A DNA stretch of 64,000 nucleotides. Source: Mya arenaria (Eukaryota; Mollusca; Bivalvia; Myida; Myidae). The translations under genes were made by a program, and so were the position numbers. Below the pieces are notes generated by a model. That model had not been told where the DNA came from. It saw nothing but the letters and a program-made list of their open reading frames with translations, and searched no databases. The stretch is from the NCBI RefSeq assembly GCF_026914265.1, contig NC_069133.1:4005566-4069565 (forward strand). The letters run 5' to 3'. Position 1 is the stretch's first letter; the number at the start of each line of letters is the position of its first letter. Below, in pieces: positions 35,130-46,906 of this stretch.

Positions 35130-38095
35130 CTATAGCTTTTCGCATAAATATTGAACGAAACCGAAGGTCTTGCTGTCTAGTTCATACCCAACTTGCTAGC
35201 GAACATTGTGATGAAGATACAGCATTGTTACATTGTACGCAACTCTTTTATTCTGAACATTGCAAGGTAACTACATCAGTGTTAACATTGGTGGTTAACT
35301 AAAAAACGTCAGTAATGACAGCATCGAAACTTCAATATGCCTACTGTTTACGCCTTGGCTTCATGTAGCTGTAAAGAATAAAACAACGATTTAATGCCTC
35401 GCAAATACAACGGTTATATAAACAAAATAGGGCCGTTATAGAACGGATATATAAAAAAGGACAACCGAGTTCCTTTGAAAGCCTTATAACGTCAGCTGGA
35501 AATCACTTTTTGGTTATTTGAATATTTAGTAAAATATATTCACTTTCACTTCTTTTAATTGCCGTGTCTTATTCTTATATAGTTAATATTCAATAGCTTC
35601 AATTATCTTGTGAATCATATGAATGCATTACTACAAGTCTAATAGCAAGTTTTTGTTGTTTAAATTCTTAGAAGATCGGCAATATATTGTTAAGTTGAAA
35701 ATTCAACCTAAGTTGATTATGAAATCTAAACCCCCATTCTAACACCTCAGCCTGTGATGATCATATAATACTTTTGTTAGATGTTGAGTGCAACGTAATG
35801 TCCCTTATAATAAATGAAAGACTGCACCATAAACTTACTATTAAATAGAACACGTAAAACAAAAGCATTCAATACATTCTCTGACTGAAATGCAGTTGTT
35901 TTTTATACCCTAGTATCGCCCTTTACCGTTGCCATATTTTCACAGTTGTTTATTGAATTATCTGATTGAAAGACGAAAAAATACATTTGTACGATCAAAG
36001 TGTGTCTAGATTTGTCGTCAGAAAATATATCAGGAAGAGTTCCTACCTAAAGTATTTTCCCGTGGGCAAACTTAATCCGACCTTTCTTGTTATAAGATCA
36101 TTTAGAAAATGAGGTCACCTACTCTATGAACATCAAGTTGTTAGTTTTGCTTCAATATTTACTTTTATATATTCATTGAACTGACAAGTTGCCAGTGTAT
36201 TCGAACAAATTCGTTTACCAACGCCGATATTCATTTGTGGAACATTGTCTTAGTAATACAGGACATAATTGGGACAATATTCAACATGAAGAGGGCAAGA
36301 CGTGTTAAAGGAAACCAACTTCTGACTATGAATCATTTCTAGACTAAACTGAACCCCATACTTTCAATGTTGAACGTTTTGTCTTCATTCTCCTCCGGAT
36401 CATTTCGTATTGGTCGAAACACGTTAACAATACCATTGATTTGTTTTGTTCGATAATTGTATGATCAAGGGATTCAATGGGTCATTTGCATGTGTCTAGC
36501 CGAACGTATTTTTATACCTGTTTGGTCTGTCTGTGGTATTTGTGTCTGTGTTTATGTTGTTTATTTGTCTGTGTCTCTTGTTCATTGGCGATTGGACTCT
36601 TGCCTTTTGCCTCTAAACGGGGTAATTAATATTTTGTTTTATTTTTTATTATTATTATTGTTATTATTTTTATTATTATTATTATTAATATTATTATGAC
36701 TTTACGACTATTCGACCTTTTCTGTAGTATTCATTGTCATATCATGATTATCACTTATCGTGGATTAAGCCAAACAAATGCTCGTATGTAAATAGTTTAA
36801 TGTTATGTTTTGTTTATTTCAGTTTAGATCGAATGCCGAGTTAAAAAATTGAATTAATTAGATTTTAGCATGAAACCTGTTTGGAGGCAAAAGGCAAAGG
36901 CAAAGAGCAATCGTGAAACATGGTCATTTCTTTTTATGAATATTAGATTGCTGCCAGGATGACATTTGTGAGGTCGGTGGTTCCATTAAATCATGCACTC
37001 AAAGTCAGATATTTTAGTTCAGTAATTAAGTAATGTTGGTTGCAGTTGCTGCGCGACGGATAAGTGTACAATGCGCTCGTCACTGAGGTAGATATGTCTT
37101 TAGATTTCCATGTGTTTCAATGAATATGAAATAATAGAACACAATGACCCTCCAAGAACTTTCCACCGAAAGTACGTGTATGTAAGGGACTACTTCTTTT
37201 TTGCCGGAGTGATAGGCATTAAAAAATTTGGGCACCACTGAACCGTGAAAATGAGAACCTGAAAAGCTCGTCATACATTGTTCATATAAAGCGCGTGCAT
37301 GCCGGCAAGCAAATTGTACATGTTTAGGGCGGGGTTTGACCTCCGTTAACAATGAAAATCAATACGGAAATACCCGAGGTACATGTGCAATCCACCTTCG
37401 GCACTTCCATAAAAGGAGTGGAGAACACATATAATGAATACACGTCTAAAGAGTACTTCTTTTGACCGGAAATTATATTTCATAACTCTGCAATAATAAT
37501 ACAAAACGAACAGGGTTTTGTTTACCCCACATCTTAAAAAATACTGTTTAAACTGGATATCTTTTTGGGCGTTGAAACATTTATTCTTGGCGACATGTTT
37601 GGAGTTATTTAGGAGTTGGACAAATTTTACAAAAAAAGATTTTAACAGATTATGGATCAAAAAGCATTCACATTATGACGAAAAAGTCTGTCGACATAAG
37701 ACAAGTACTTCGTCATTATGTCAAAATGCCACAGAATACTTATCCAACAATGTCTTGAGAGATCCTGATAATATTTTGTCAAAATAATAATGTTATTCTG
37801 AAAAATAATGAATTTTCGCGGTTGAAATTCATTTCCGGGTTACAAAAATGCATAAATCTTTTTAAAAATAGCTGCAATCACAAATCCAAAAGACATTGTT
37901 GATTGGGAAGTCCCGATAAATTTGACACTCAAACATATCATTTTTGCTTTACGACATTTCCAGGAAAGCGTAAATTTATGCTTTTTGAATATAAATCTAA
38001 TAAAATATTCTTTTTCATCGCTAAGTAGTGAAAACTAAATCTAAAAAAACATTTGTTTTTCATTAAAGAACGTTGTGCATGATTATGGTAAACCT
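35130..38095. other. Intergenic stretch, no gene recognised
   Basis: Only short ORFs are present, none with a recognisable pattern. A TTA/TTG microsatellite lies at about 36635-36700. No transmembrane or tail exon for receptor copy 2 was seen. Confidence 0.4.
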
Positions 38096-38099
38096 GAGA

Positions 38100-38225
38100 A
38101 GAAAAGTGTGCCTGGTGTGGGGCTTAGACTCACGGCCGCAGGAACACTAGCACGGCGCTCTTGCCAACTGAGTTAAACGGGCAGCTGGTCACACAGGCTA
38201 GACTCGGTCGCCCATTAAAGGGGCT
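38100..38225 (-). repeat. tRNA-derived SINE head (minus strand)
   Basis: Reading the minus strand, GTTTAACTCAGTTGGCAAGA is an A-box region and is followed by a codon-like loop and a degenerate B box. It is adjacent to CCTGGTGTGGGGCTTAGA on the + strand. There is no complete cloverleaf. Confidence 0.5.
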
Positions 38226-38384
38226 GTCTCACAAATGATAAAATAAAAATTAATATTTTTGTCATGGCAGAGTGGGGCAGATGACTCGCGAATACTTTAA
38301 GTGATAAAGATGTATGAATGAAATTACAGAAAACCACTTCAGCACAAATAATGAAATCAAATGTTCAGTAATTCATAATTTGTT

Positions 38385-38900
38385 TTTCAGGGAAGGGTTC
38401 GGGAGGGGTTTCCCCTCCCGACAACCAGTATTATAGATTATGAACCGGGGGGGGGATTTCAGCATAAAAGGCAGCGTTTCTTTTGGCAGAATTACATGAC
38501 TATAGCTACAGCGTCTTACTAGTGATTTTTTTACCAAGGTTTTCAGAAGGATACCTTTAGGCGAGATGAAATGTATTGACATGTCTCGCTTAAACTGGCA
38601 CATATTTCCGCACAGAATTTCTTTAAGTTAACCTCTTTTCAAAATTTCAGCTGAAGGCATGTATAAGCATGCAAGACAGTTTTAGACAAACTCTTTCCTA
38701 CAAAGTAAAAAATGACATTTAAGTAATTAATTATTTAAATGGGGTGGGTTCGGGAGGGGTTTCCCTCACGACAAGCAATGTTTATAATACCTTTTTTCTT
38801 CTGCATATAATCAGAAAATGGGGTCATCAGTTCAGCACAAAAACAGTGGCGGTTTTCGCAATATTTTTCAGAAGTTTTAACATGCTTGTAGATTAGTGAT
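38385..38900. repeat. Two copies of a ~355-bp repeat with TTCGGGAGGGGTTTCCC
   Basis: GGGTTCGGGAGGGGTTTCCC at about 38395 and 38747, each followed by CGACAA and, further on, related TTTTCAGAAG text. This looks like a tandem duplication of a non-coding element. Confidence 0.5.
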
Positions 38901-39577
38901 TTTTCTTCGTGCAGTGTGCAATTTACTTTCTAACTGCTGTTTCGACTTGAGATAGAATATGGTCGAGAAATATTTTCTTCCCAATTTTTTCTTCAAACAC
39001 AATCTATATGAATTACTTAAAAAGCGATATTGTTCATGTAAAATTAAAGACATTTACAATGCCAGCTCTAATATAGTAAAGCATGGCATAGCAAAATTCA
39101 AAACGTTTTTATTAAATATGCTTTGTGGTGATTTATAGACATTTATAAACAATAGAAAAACAATCTTTCACTGTTTCAAACATATTGATATTTTTTACTG
39201 TTTGAAATTTCAGCCAGCTCTCAAATAAATATTGAATGCCAGTGCTAAGAGGGCTGGGACACAATTTGAACAACTTCATTACCAAAATAATGTAACCTTT
39301 GTATACAAATTATAATTTGTTGCCCTACTTCAATAATTATAATTGAATCATTTTATACTTTTAGGGTCTAAAATTAAATTGTTATGTTTGTGATAGATCG
39401 CAATATATTTCAGTTCGTTACTCTTAAAATATAGCTTTTGATTCTCACTCAGTGAAATTGATGTACATCAGGATTTTACACTAGGACAAAACAAATTCAC
39501 TATTTATTCTTTTTTAAGTTATCGCACATAGGTTATGGCATGGTACCATCCTCTTTATTTAGATTGTCAGAAAATGT

Positions 39578-39660
39578 GAATGCATCTCAGTAGCTCAGTT
39601 GGTGAAGAACTCGCCCTGTTAGAAAGGGGTCCCGGGTTCCAGCCCTGCAATTGTCATACA
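39578..39660 (+). repeat. tRNA-derived SINE head (plus strand)
   Basis: AGTAGCTCAGTTGGTGAAGA is a good A box and GGGTTCCAGCCC a good B box, about 45 bases apart. The acceptor stem does not pair cleanly and no CCA-side structure is seen, so I call a SINE, not a tRNA gene. Confidence 0.55.
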
Positions 39661-39784
39661 TTTTTCTGTCCCAATTGTACTTCAATGGATAAATTCAAAT
39701 TCTGACAATAAATAATGACAATTTAGCAGGTGGAGCTATGATCCTATTCATGTCATGTATTTTCATTTCTCAGTGATTGAATTT

Positions 39785-40085
39785 AAAGCTGCACTCTCAC
39801 AGATTTACCGTTTTTACATTTTATTTTTTTTTGCCTTGGAAAGAGCAAATTTTTGCGTAAATATCTGCAAACCAATGATAAAAGATTGCTGATAAAAGAT
39901 CTGATTGCAGATTTTTATATTTCCTTTAAATTATGCACCAGTCAATTGTAACCACGCCCTTTCATAAACCATCTAGCTGCCGAATGTGAGTTTTAGATAC
40001 ATATTGGACAGTTTCATTGGAATTTATTTAGTATAAAAAAATATGTTTCATGGCTAAAAGCGTAGTACTGACTCAGGGCTTTTTC
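39785..40085. repeat. Interspersed repeat, second copy of the 12721 element
   Basis: GCTGCACTCTCACAGATTTA start, GCGTAAATATCTGCA middle and CATGGCTAAAAGCG end match 12721-12945. This copy carries an extra internal segment (about 39935-40010). Confidence 0.6.
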
Positions 40086-40869
40086 TATAGTACCCACGGG
40101 TTCGACTTTCGGACCCATCCCCAAAGCAAAATATAAGATGTTTTTCTAAATCTTCAGAATTTTTTTTAGAAAGTCTTTTAAAATGTACTGGTTCATTTTC
40201 AATATCCTAATAAATTATGTGATGTAAAGTTTTTTTGATAATTGTACTCGGAAATCATTGATTTTCATCACATTCAGATATATCTGTATGAAATATTATC
40301 TGTCCTGATTGATTAATTGCAATAGATATTTACACCCAAGGATTGATATTTCAGCCATTTTGGTTCTATTTAAGGGAATTAAACTAATATAAAATCATTT
40401 CCTAATTCCCAGGAGACTAGACAGCTTTTTCTTTTAACAGTTAATTTTCCCAATTTCAGCATTTTCACGACGCAAAATTATCCAAAATGTCTAGGGTCTT
40501 TTTCCCAAATTGGGCAGAAAAAGCCCTGTTACTTAATAATGTTTGAGGAAAAATGTAATTCAAGGGACATTTTCATACACTTGAGATCTGTTTTTGTAAT
40601 GATACAAAAATAAGCTGATTCTTTCATCTAATACAAAAACTAAATAATGTCTAAACAGTCAAATGTGAGGTTGCATCTGTAAACTTTATCTTTGTTTAGG
40701 AAATCTGTTAATATAACTTTCACCACCCAGAACAATAAGTATCAATTATAAGAAGTAAAAAATATTCTAGTTACTATTTCCTCATGTCAGGGACAATTCA
40801 ATATTAAAAAATCAATGGAAAAAACTGTTAAATACTATCATGATGTTGTTTTTTCTAACTTTTAATAAT

Positions 40870-41885
40870 ATTTATTCCCTGTGGTCGGTCGGTTTGTTGG
40901 TCGGTCCGTTGCAACTTTGTCCGGAGCAAAACTTAAAAACTACTGGATGGAATTGGATTAAACTTCATACAATGGTAGAGCATAATGAGAGGAAGTGCCG
41001 TGTACAATAACCATAACTCTATTCTTGCTTAATACTGAGTTATTGCCCTTTGTTACTTTTTTGGTCTGGAGTATAACTTGAAAAGTACTGGATGGAATTC
41101 ATTGGAACTTCATACAATGGTAAAGCACAATGAGGGAAGTGCAGTGTTCAAGAACCATAACTCTACTTAGCTAATTACTGAGTTATTGCCCATTATTTGT
41201 TTTTTTGCTGTCAATTTTTTTCCAGACATTAACTTGCAAACTACTATATGGAATTTATTGAAACTTCATACAATGGTAAAGCACAATGAGAGGAAGTGCA
41301 GTGCACAGAACCATAACTCTATTTTGGCTAATTACAGAGTTATGGCCTTTAATACTTTTTTCTTGTCCCTAGCATAACTTGAAAACTATTGGATGGAATT
41401 TAATAAAGCTTCATACAGTGATAGATCATGATGAGAGGAAGTGCAGTGTATAGGAACCTCAATTTATTTCAGCTAATTACAGAGTTACTGCCCTTTGTTA
41501 TTTTTTCTTGTCCGGAGCATTACTTGAAAACTATTGAATGGAATTTAATAAAACTTCATACAGTGATAGATCATAATGAGAGGAAGTGCAGTGTATAGGA
41601 ACCGCAATTCTATTTGAGCCAATTACAGAGTTATTGCCCCTTTTTTCTTGTCCGGAGCATAACTTGAAATCTACCGGATGAAATGTAATAAAACTTTATA
41701 CAATGGTACAGCACAATGAGAAGGAGTTCAGTGTACATGAATCATTACACTATTTTAGCAAATTACAATGACAATTGTTCATAAAATAAAGTTGTCATAT
41801 AGGTTGGCTTTCCAAATAGTTGACTGCAATTTCATATCAGGGCGGCGTTCGGGGTATTAATCACCTTCAGTGATAGCTCTAGTTA
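40870..41885 (-). repeat. Pearl-like tandem array, ~147-bp unit x about 6
   Basis: ACTGGATGGAATT-like sequence followed by AAACTTCATACAATGGTA recurs near 40945, 41087, 41239, 41388, 41537 and 41680. A GGTCGGTCGG tetramer run lies at the left edge (about 40884-40910), so the element is in the opposite sense to the two others. It is a third family with the same plan. Confidence 0.65.
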
Positions 41886-41889
41886 CCTT

Positions 41890-42269
41890 TCAGGTGGCCC
41901 GCAGTGCCGGATGAATGCGGTGGTTTTGTCTTTGCGCAAAATATAGCGGGGAATGGGCCTACCAAGGGTCCCTGGGGTGCGGGGGCATTTGGCAGGGATT
42001 TTACCATTTGTTCGTCCCCACAGGGCGGAGATTTTAGCCGGGGTTGGCTTGACCAGAAGTCAAAGTCCCTGCTATTCCCCGGACCTGGGGGGGGATGGTT
42101 ACAATTGACTGGTGCATAAATGCCAGCTTCAACTCAAAGCCTTTAGTGAATGTCCTTATGAAAATAAGATTTTTAGTAATTACATCTACCAGGTATAGTG
42201 GACATTTTTTAGTAATCCGATTCCTTAATAACTTACTGGGCAATATTAATTTGTTATTGTTTGCAATAG
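41890..42269. other. GC-richer stretch, possible old exon or repeat
   Basis: Positions 41895-42110 are clearly richer in G and C than the surroundings (for example CCTGGGGTGCGGGGGCATTT) and keep a 71-codon frame open, but the peptide is not recognised. Confidence 0.3.
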
Positions 42270-43182
42270 GTTGGAGATGGGGATGATGACAGACCAGCCA
42301 GCCGAACTCAAATTGGATTAGACATCATGCGGTAAATTATTAGTATTTCACAATCACTTTATGAAAATGTATCCAAACAGTCGCGGGTTTGAATCTTTAA
42401 GTTTATCTTTTCTGTTTGTTTCATTCCTAAATAACATTGTTTCATGCTGGTTGTAAATTATTTCCGGTCACGGCCATGAAATTATATCATTTTCTAATGA
42501 ACTATTTTGTTTGCTTTTTTATAAATTTCAGGTTTTTGACTTATCCCTCAATACTTCTTAATACATTTCAACATTCTGTAAAAGCACAAATGTATTGGTT
42601 CTTTTTTTATAGCCACCTGGTTGCTGAAGCTCGAGAGGACCTTTATGGACAAAAAATCCTGTTCAAGATAGTTCTGTCTGGAATTCCATACCACCTCCAG
42701 AGAATGGAAAATGTCTTCAAGTAAGAAGAGATTTAAGCAAGTGCATTTCTGACTCCTCCAAAATGCTTCTTTGTAGTCAATTACCTTGGAGTTGTTTAAT
42801 AATCATTGCAAAATATTCAAACATAATATATTTCATCTATTTTGTCTTGATCTTTGAATCCGTCAAATTACACTATGACTATCATTTTGTGACTATATCA
42901 ACGTTATCAACGTTGACGTCATTTGATGTTGATGTCATTTCCTGTTCATTATATACATACAACCTGATGAAGGCCGAATGGCCGAAACGTTGTTTCATAA
43001 ATAAATAATTTGTGTTGAAGTTGGACTTCTTTAATTATCACCATATGTGACTATATCAAATTTATGACTACATAAAGAAGTGTGTATGCCTCAAATGACT
43101 GTTAACTAGTATACCTTCACAGTCGTAGTTAGTACTTTTATTCTGTTAAAAACATTGCATTTATGTTATTTGCAGATTCTGA
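42270..43182 (+). CDS. Last exons of an unidentified host gene
   Basis: Three exons in agreeing phase: 42270-42331 (after TTGCAATAG, before GTAAAT), 42613-42720 (after TTTTATAG, before GTAAGA) and 43176-43182 (after TTTGCAG, reading to TGA). The joined peptide includes VGDGDDDRPASRTQIGLDIM, HLVAEAREDLYGQKILFKIV and SGIPYHLQRMENVFKF. It is mostly helical and soluble in character. I do not recognise the family. Upstream exons were not found, and a hammerhead-like repeat sits in its last intron. Confidence rests on the two matching phase joins. Confidence 0.45.
42880..43035 (+). ncRNA. Hammerhead-ribozyme-like core (copy C)
   Basis: CCTGATGAAGGCC, GAAT, GGCCGAAACGTTG at about 42961-42990. Upstream it shares the TTGACGTCATTTGATG style of the two other copies. 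It lies in the last intron of an unrelated gene, so the core belongs to a mobile repeat and not to the receptor. Confidence 0.45.
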
Positions 43183-43894
43183 TGTGCCAGCAGCCTGAAG
43201 TGGTCAAACAATTTGAAACTGGATGCAGCACAGAATCCCATATTTTAAGAGAATGCAGATGTTAGTCAACCCTGTCAAAATTGTTTGTGTGAATAATACA
43301 AAATGTGACATTTACAGCAAATATGTAATAATTGAGCAACGTATAGACAATTGCAAAACTCTGTTCTGTTAATTTTGTGCCATATTTAGCATTTAAAACC
43401 AGATACTTTCAGTTTTTGCTGGTTTGTTCGGTTTCTTTTATTCATGATTTTTTCAAGAAGACACCAGTTCGGTGTATAGTAGTTATGGTGTTTTAACTGT
43501 CAATGAATCCAAGATCACTGTATGTTGTTGAACTGATATATATGTTAAACATTGAAGATCCAGCTGTCAGTACAGAAAACATTGATTGTGCTTTTGAGAA
43601 CACTGAATTTTATCAACATGATTTGACACTGTACATATTGCAAGCATTTTCTCAAATCTATATAAATTAATAGTAGATAACTGTAGCCTTATTTTGTGCA
43701 TATTAACATATGTGAATAGTTGAATAGCCTCATGATGTCATTCTGTATAAATTATATAATATAATCATTTTAATTGTTTCAATTGTTTTCATATATAAAT
43801 GGTTTTGGTACTGAAATTTGGTCTTGCTCTATTGGTACACTCAACAAATATAAAAAAATATATGAAATAGTGCTTAGTGAGCTCAGCTGACAGT

Positions 43895-43919
43895 NNNNNN
43901 NNNNNNNNNNNNNNNNNNN
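43895..43919. other. Assembly gap (25 N)
   Basis: A run of exactly 25 N joins host-like sequence to the virus-like block. The two sides may not be adjacent in the genome. Confidence 0.99.
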
Positions 43920-44339
43920 CCTTCCTTGGGATTCCGACTCGTTCACACCACTCGTCGAGGCGCCGAATTGTTTAGGCGTTTTGTATAAAAACCACTTTTG
44001 CTATGTTTCTTACAATAGGTTCTCTTCTTCTTTCAGCTGCTGCTGAAAATCATATTTTACTTTCTTGCTGGAGGTGCCTCCGTTTCAGACATTTTTCTTG
44101 TTCTTTTTAGTTGGTGATCCATAACGAAATATTACTATCTCTAAAGCGAGTTTTCTTTTATCCACTTTATGGTAATAAATTAATGAAATTTTATTATTAC
44201 ATTCCAATTATTTGCAATGTTCAAAAAAAAAATGGCCCAATACTAAAATTACAAACGTAAACGTACAAACGATGAACGGATGCAGAACAATGTCAATGAA
44301 GGACCGGACGATATAGTTGAAGTCCTTTCGACCATCAAA

Positions 44340-45590
44340 CAGGCAACAGAGTAATCAAGTTGGCTTGGTGGATTACGAAACAAGAAAGAAACTTGTCACT
44401 AAACTTCAGAAAGAACTCAAATGCAAGACGAAATAAATCTCTTACAATCACATGTTACAGACATGGAAGTAATTGTTTTTATCCTGTTCCAATGAAAAGG
44501 GACGGAAATACACTGTACAGAAGTATCTCTTACCTATTGTTTGAACATCAAAATTATCACATGAGGATACGGGATGTAACATTCAAAGCTATGTTACGGT
44601 TTAAGGATATACTTGAATAAAAGACTGTTTTTCTACGACCCAAACATACCTCGACGGACTAGTTACATAATGAAACACACTCAAACGAGTATGACAGAAC
44701 ATCCAATGGTTTCTAGAGATGAAAGCTTTGGCGCTGTACTTTGGTGTTCCTATTTACCTCTTTACATATCCCGTTACATCCCCACCTAATGTATTGAACC
44801 GAGAAAAACAAAATGCTCGGGGTTTGTTTTGTTCAAGGATGGAGGATACATAGAGGGTGACAAAATTTGACGGTGTCAACTTAAGCACAAATGTATTCTA
44901 AATGAAAATACACGACTCGTCCACAGCGAAGATGGATTTAGTTTTACATGCACCATTGATGAATTAGGACACATTTTCTGCTGAATTTTGTCGCGATGTT
45001 GTGACCCAAGAACCTTTCAATGTAAGCTACGATGAAAATACTTTCAACAAACTATCGATGTCTTGTAACTGAAAAGGCATATGATCTAGAGATTTGTGAC
45101 ATTGATGTTTATCTGTTTTAACTTTGCATGCAAATACAACGCCTATTGGTTACTAGAGATGATGATTATAAGGGTAAGGAATGCAAAGTAGTGTGATATC
45201 CTTTTAAAGTTTCTAGAAGAGCTTAGCGAGGACACTGCGAGATTCCGCAACGAGTTATTTCGTCACTTCATTAATGTATGTCATATCTGCACCGATCAGA
45301 AACTTTTGAATCTCAAATCATACGATATTAAGCTCGGGGAAATAATAGAGAATGTGATCGAATCCAAAACAAAATACGTTCTGGTAAACTGAGGATTTGA
45401 CTGTTATAACTGAAAGGGGAGAGTGAGACAAGAGATCGTTTTGCTTTCAAGAGACATTTTCCATTGTCAGTGATAAGCTTTTGTAAGAAAAGTAAAAGTT
45501 TCAAAATATTTACAGGTCCTAAAACTGATAAATCTAGAATGGGATCCCACTAGAACTCAACAATCGACTAAAAGATGAACTGTCATGTGC
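44340..45590 (+). pseudogene. Decayed OTU-protease-like remnant and flank
   Basis: MKRDGNTLYRSISYLLFEHQ and YHMRIRDVTFKAM at about 44490-44600 resemble the start of an OTU deubiquitinase domain (DGNCLYRSIS pattern). The surrounding 1.2 kb has no long frame and reads as a broken gene. OTU domains occur in hosts, transposons and large DNA viruses, so its owner is unclear. Confidence 0.45.
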
Positions 45591-45597
45591 GGAACAA

Positions 45598-46245
45598 ATG
45601 TTGTTTGTGGGAAAAACAATATTTTTTTACTCTGGACTAAGAGATGGAAACCATCAAATTGCTTATCTAATGAATGTGTTTGACTACACTCAGTTTATTC
45701 ATTACAAAGCACTTTCTAAACCATCAAAATCACTAAAGAAACCTACTATTGTTCTCGATCAAAAACAGCATTGCTACCTTGTTGATGTTGATACATCTCA
45801 AGTTTATAGTGTAAGAGAAAACCGATGGCTAAAGGTTCAAAGCATGGTAACAACACTAAGAACAACTTCTTTAGAACATGTCGCAATTTCCCTTCAGACC
45901 GAAAATGGTGATGAAAAGATTTTTGTCGTTTTAAGTCACAATAATACCCCGCAAGCGAGTCATTTATATCAAACAACAGCTAACGGTCGTTTGAAATTTC
46001 AGTATGATATAAATCGGACAGTTCGAGACTTTAAAGTCACTAAACGATTAGCCGAAAATCAACTTTATTTCGACGCGACAAACCAATGGAGAGAGAGTCA
46101 GATTATCCAGTATGCAGAAGATTTAGAAGCTCACTATATTGTTCCATCTGCGGGACAACTTTGTCTGTACGCGCTTACACAAACAAGTACTTTGAACAAG
46201 AACCTTCAGGCCATTCAAATTACAGATATTGATAACAAAGCATAA
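45598..46245 (+). CDS. Virus-like ORF of unknown function, 215 aa
   Basis: No signal peptide or membrane span after the first short hydrophobic stretch. The middle part has repeated short strand-like motifs (HCYLVDVDTSQVYSVRENRW, then KIFVVLSHNN and LYFDATNQW) that recall beta-propeller blades of Kelch type, but no full Kelch repeat is present. It runs convergently to the RING gene that ends at 46299. The first Met may not be the true start because upstream sequence is decayed. Function unknown. Confidence 0.5.
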   Translation: MLFVGKTIFFYSGLRDGNHQIAYLMNVFDYTQFIHYKALSKPSKSLKKPTIVLDQKQHCYLVDVDTSQVYSVRENRWLKVQSMVTTLRTTSLEHVAISLQTENGDEKIFVVLSHNNTPQASHLYQTTANGRLKFQYDINRTVRDFKVTKRLAENQLYFDATNQWRESQIIQYAEDLEAHYIVPSAGQLCLYALTQTSTLNKNLQAIQITDIDNKA

Positions 46246-46298
46246 AACTGTTAAACTCAATTTATTTACACATCGTAATTGAAATTGTAAACTGGAAA

Positions 46299-46895
46299 TC
46301 ATTTACAACATACTATTTTGCTTTCCTGTCTACAAACAATACATATATGATCCTTTTCAGAAAGCATTTGTTTCAGATATTCACTCGCACACGGACCACA
46401 ACAAAACTTGTGTCCACATTTTTCACCCATGAGTCTTAGTGGATTCGTATCTGGTGTTTTCTTACAAATCTGACAGCATGAAAATTTAAGTTTATCTCGC
46501 AATTCTTTTATCATCTTTATGATTTCCGATGTCAGTTGATTGTTCTCCGGCGTCAAGGACTGTATTTTTTTCAAATATTCGTTATGTAGTTGATACAGTT
46601 GTTGATCTTGAGCAAACTGTTGAGATTGCATCGACTCTGGATTGCCGATTTCGGGTGTAAAATGTGCTGAGATATCATCGGTTTTAGGTTTCTTAATGGC
46701 CCGTCCAGTGGTTGGTTTTTTCTTACGCTTTGTCTGTTCAACTGTTTGTTGACTAACGGAATGGCTTTCATCAGGAATCGGTACAGCAACATATTGTGGT
46801 TGTTGTTCATTCGACATTTCAAACTTGAAGTTTTCAGCATTTTCAAATGATTGGTTACAAAAATAAGCTAGATCAATTTGGCTTTCTGCTGACAT
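46299..46895 (-). CDS. C-terminal RING-finger protein, 198 aa
   Basis: A C3HC4 RING at about residues 139-193: CQICKK, EKCGHKFCCGPC, then ICIVCRQ. Ahead of it are a basic, nuclear-signal-like segment (RKKKPTTGRAIKKPK, about 57-71) and a helical Q/L-rich stretch. RING proteins bind E2 enzymes and act as ubiquitin ligases. In invertebrate DNA viruses they are often many and used against host defence, which is inference here. It starts 11 bases downstream of the stop of the neighbouring minus-strand RING-like gene, so the two may share a transcript. Confidence 0.7.
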   Translation of the reverse strand: MSAESQIDLAYFCNQSFENAENFKFEMSNEQQPQYVAVPIPDESHSVSQQTVEQTKRKKKPTTGRAIKKPKTDDISAHFTPEIGNPESMQSQQFAQDQQLYQLHNEYLKKIQSLTPENNQLTSEIIKMIKELRDKLKFSCCQICKKTPDTNPLRLMGEKCGHKFCCGPCASEYLKQMLSEKDHICIVCRQESKIVCCK

Positions 46896-46906
46896 TTTTA
46901 TCTTTG

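Noticed and set aside
39578-39660. tRNA gene
   Set aside because: A and B boxes are present but acceptor and anticodon stems do not fold well; SINE head preferred.
42034-42286. ORFs on both strands in GC-richer DNA
   Set aside because: No recognisable peptide and no splice or start support; noted only as a composition change.
45598-46245. Kelch-repeat protein
   Set aside because: Strand-like motifs only; the double-glycine and spaced Tyr/Trp pattern of Kelch is missing.
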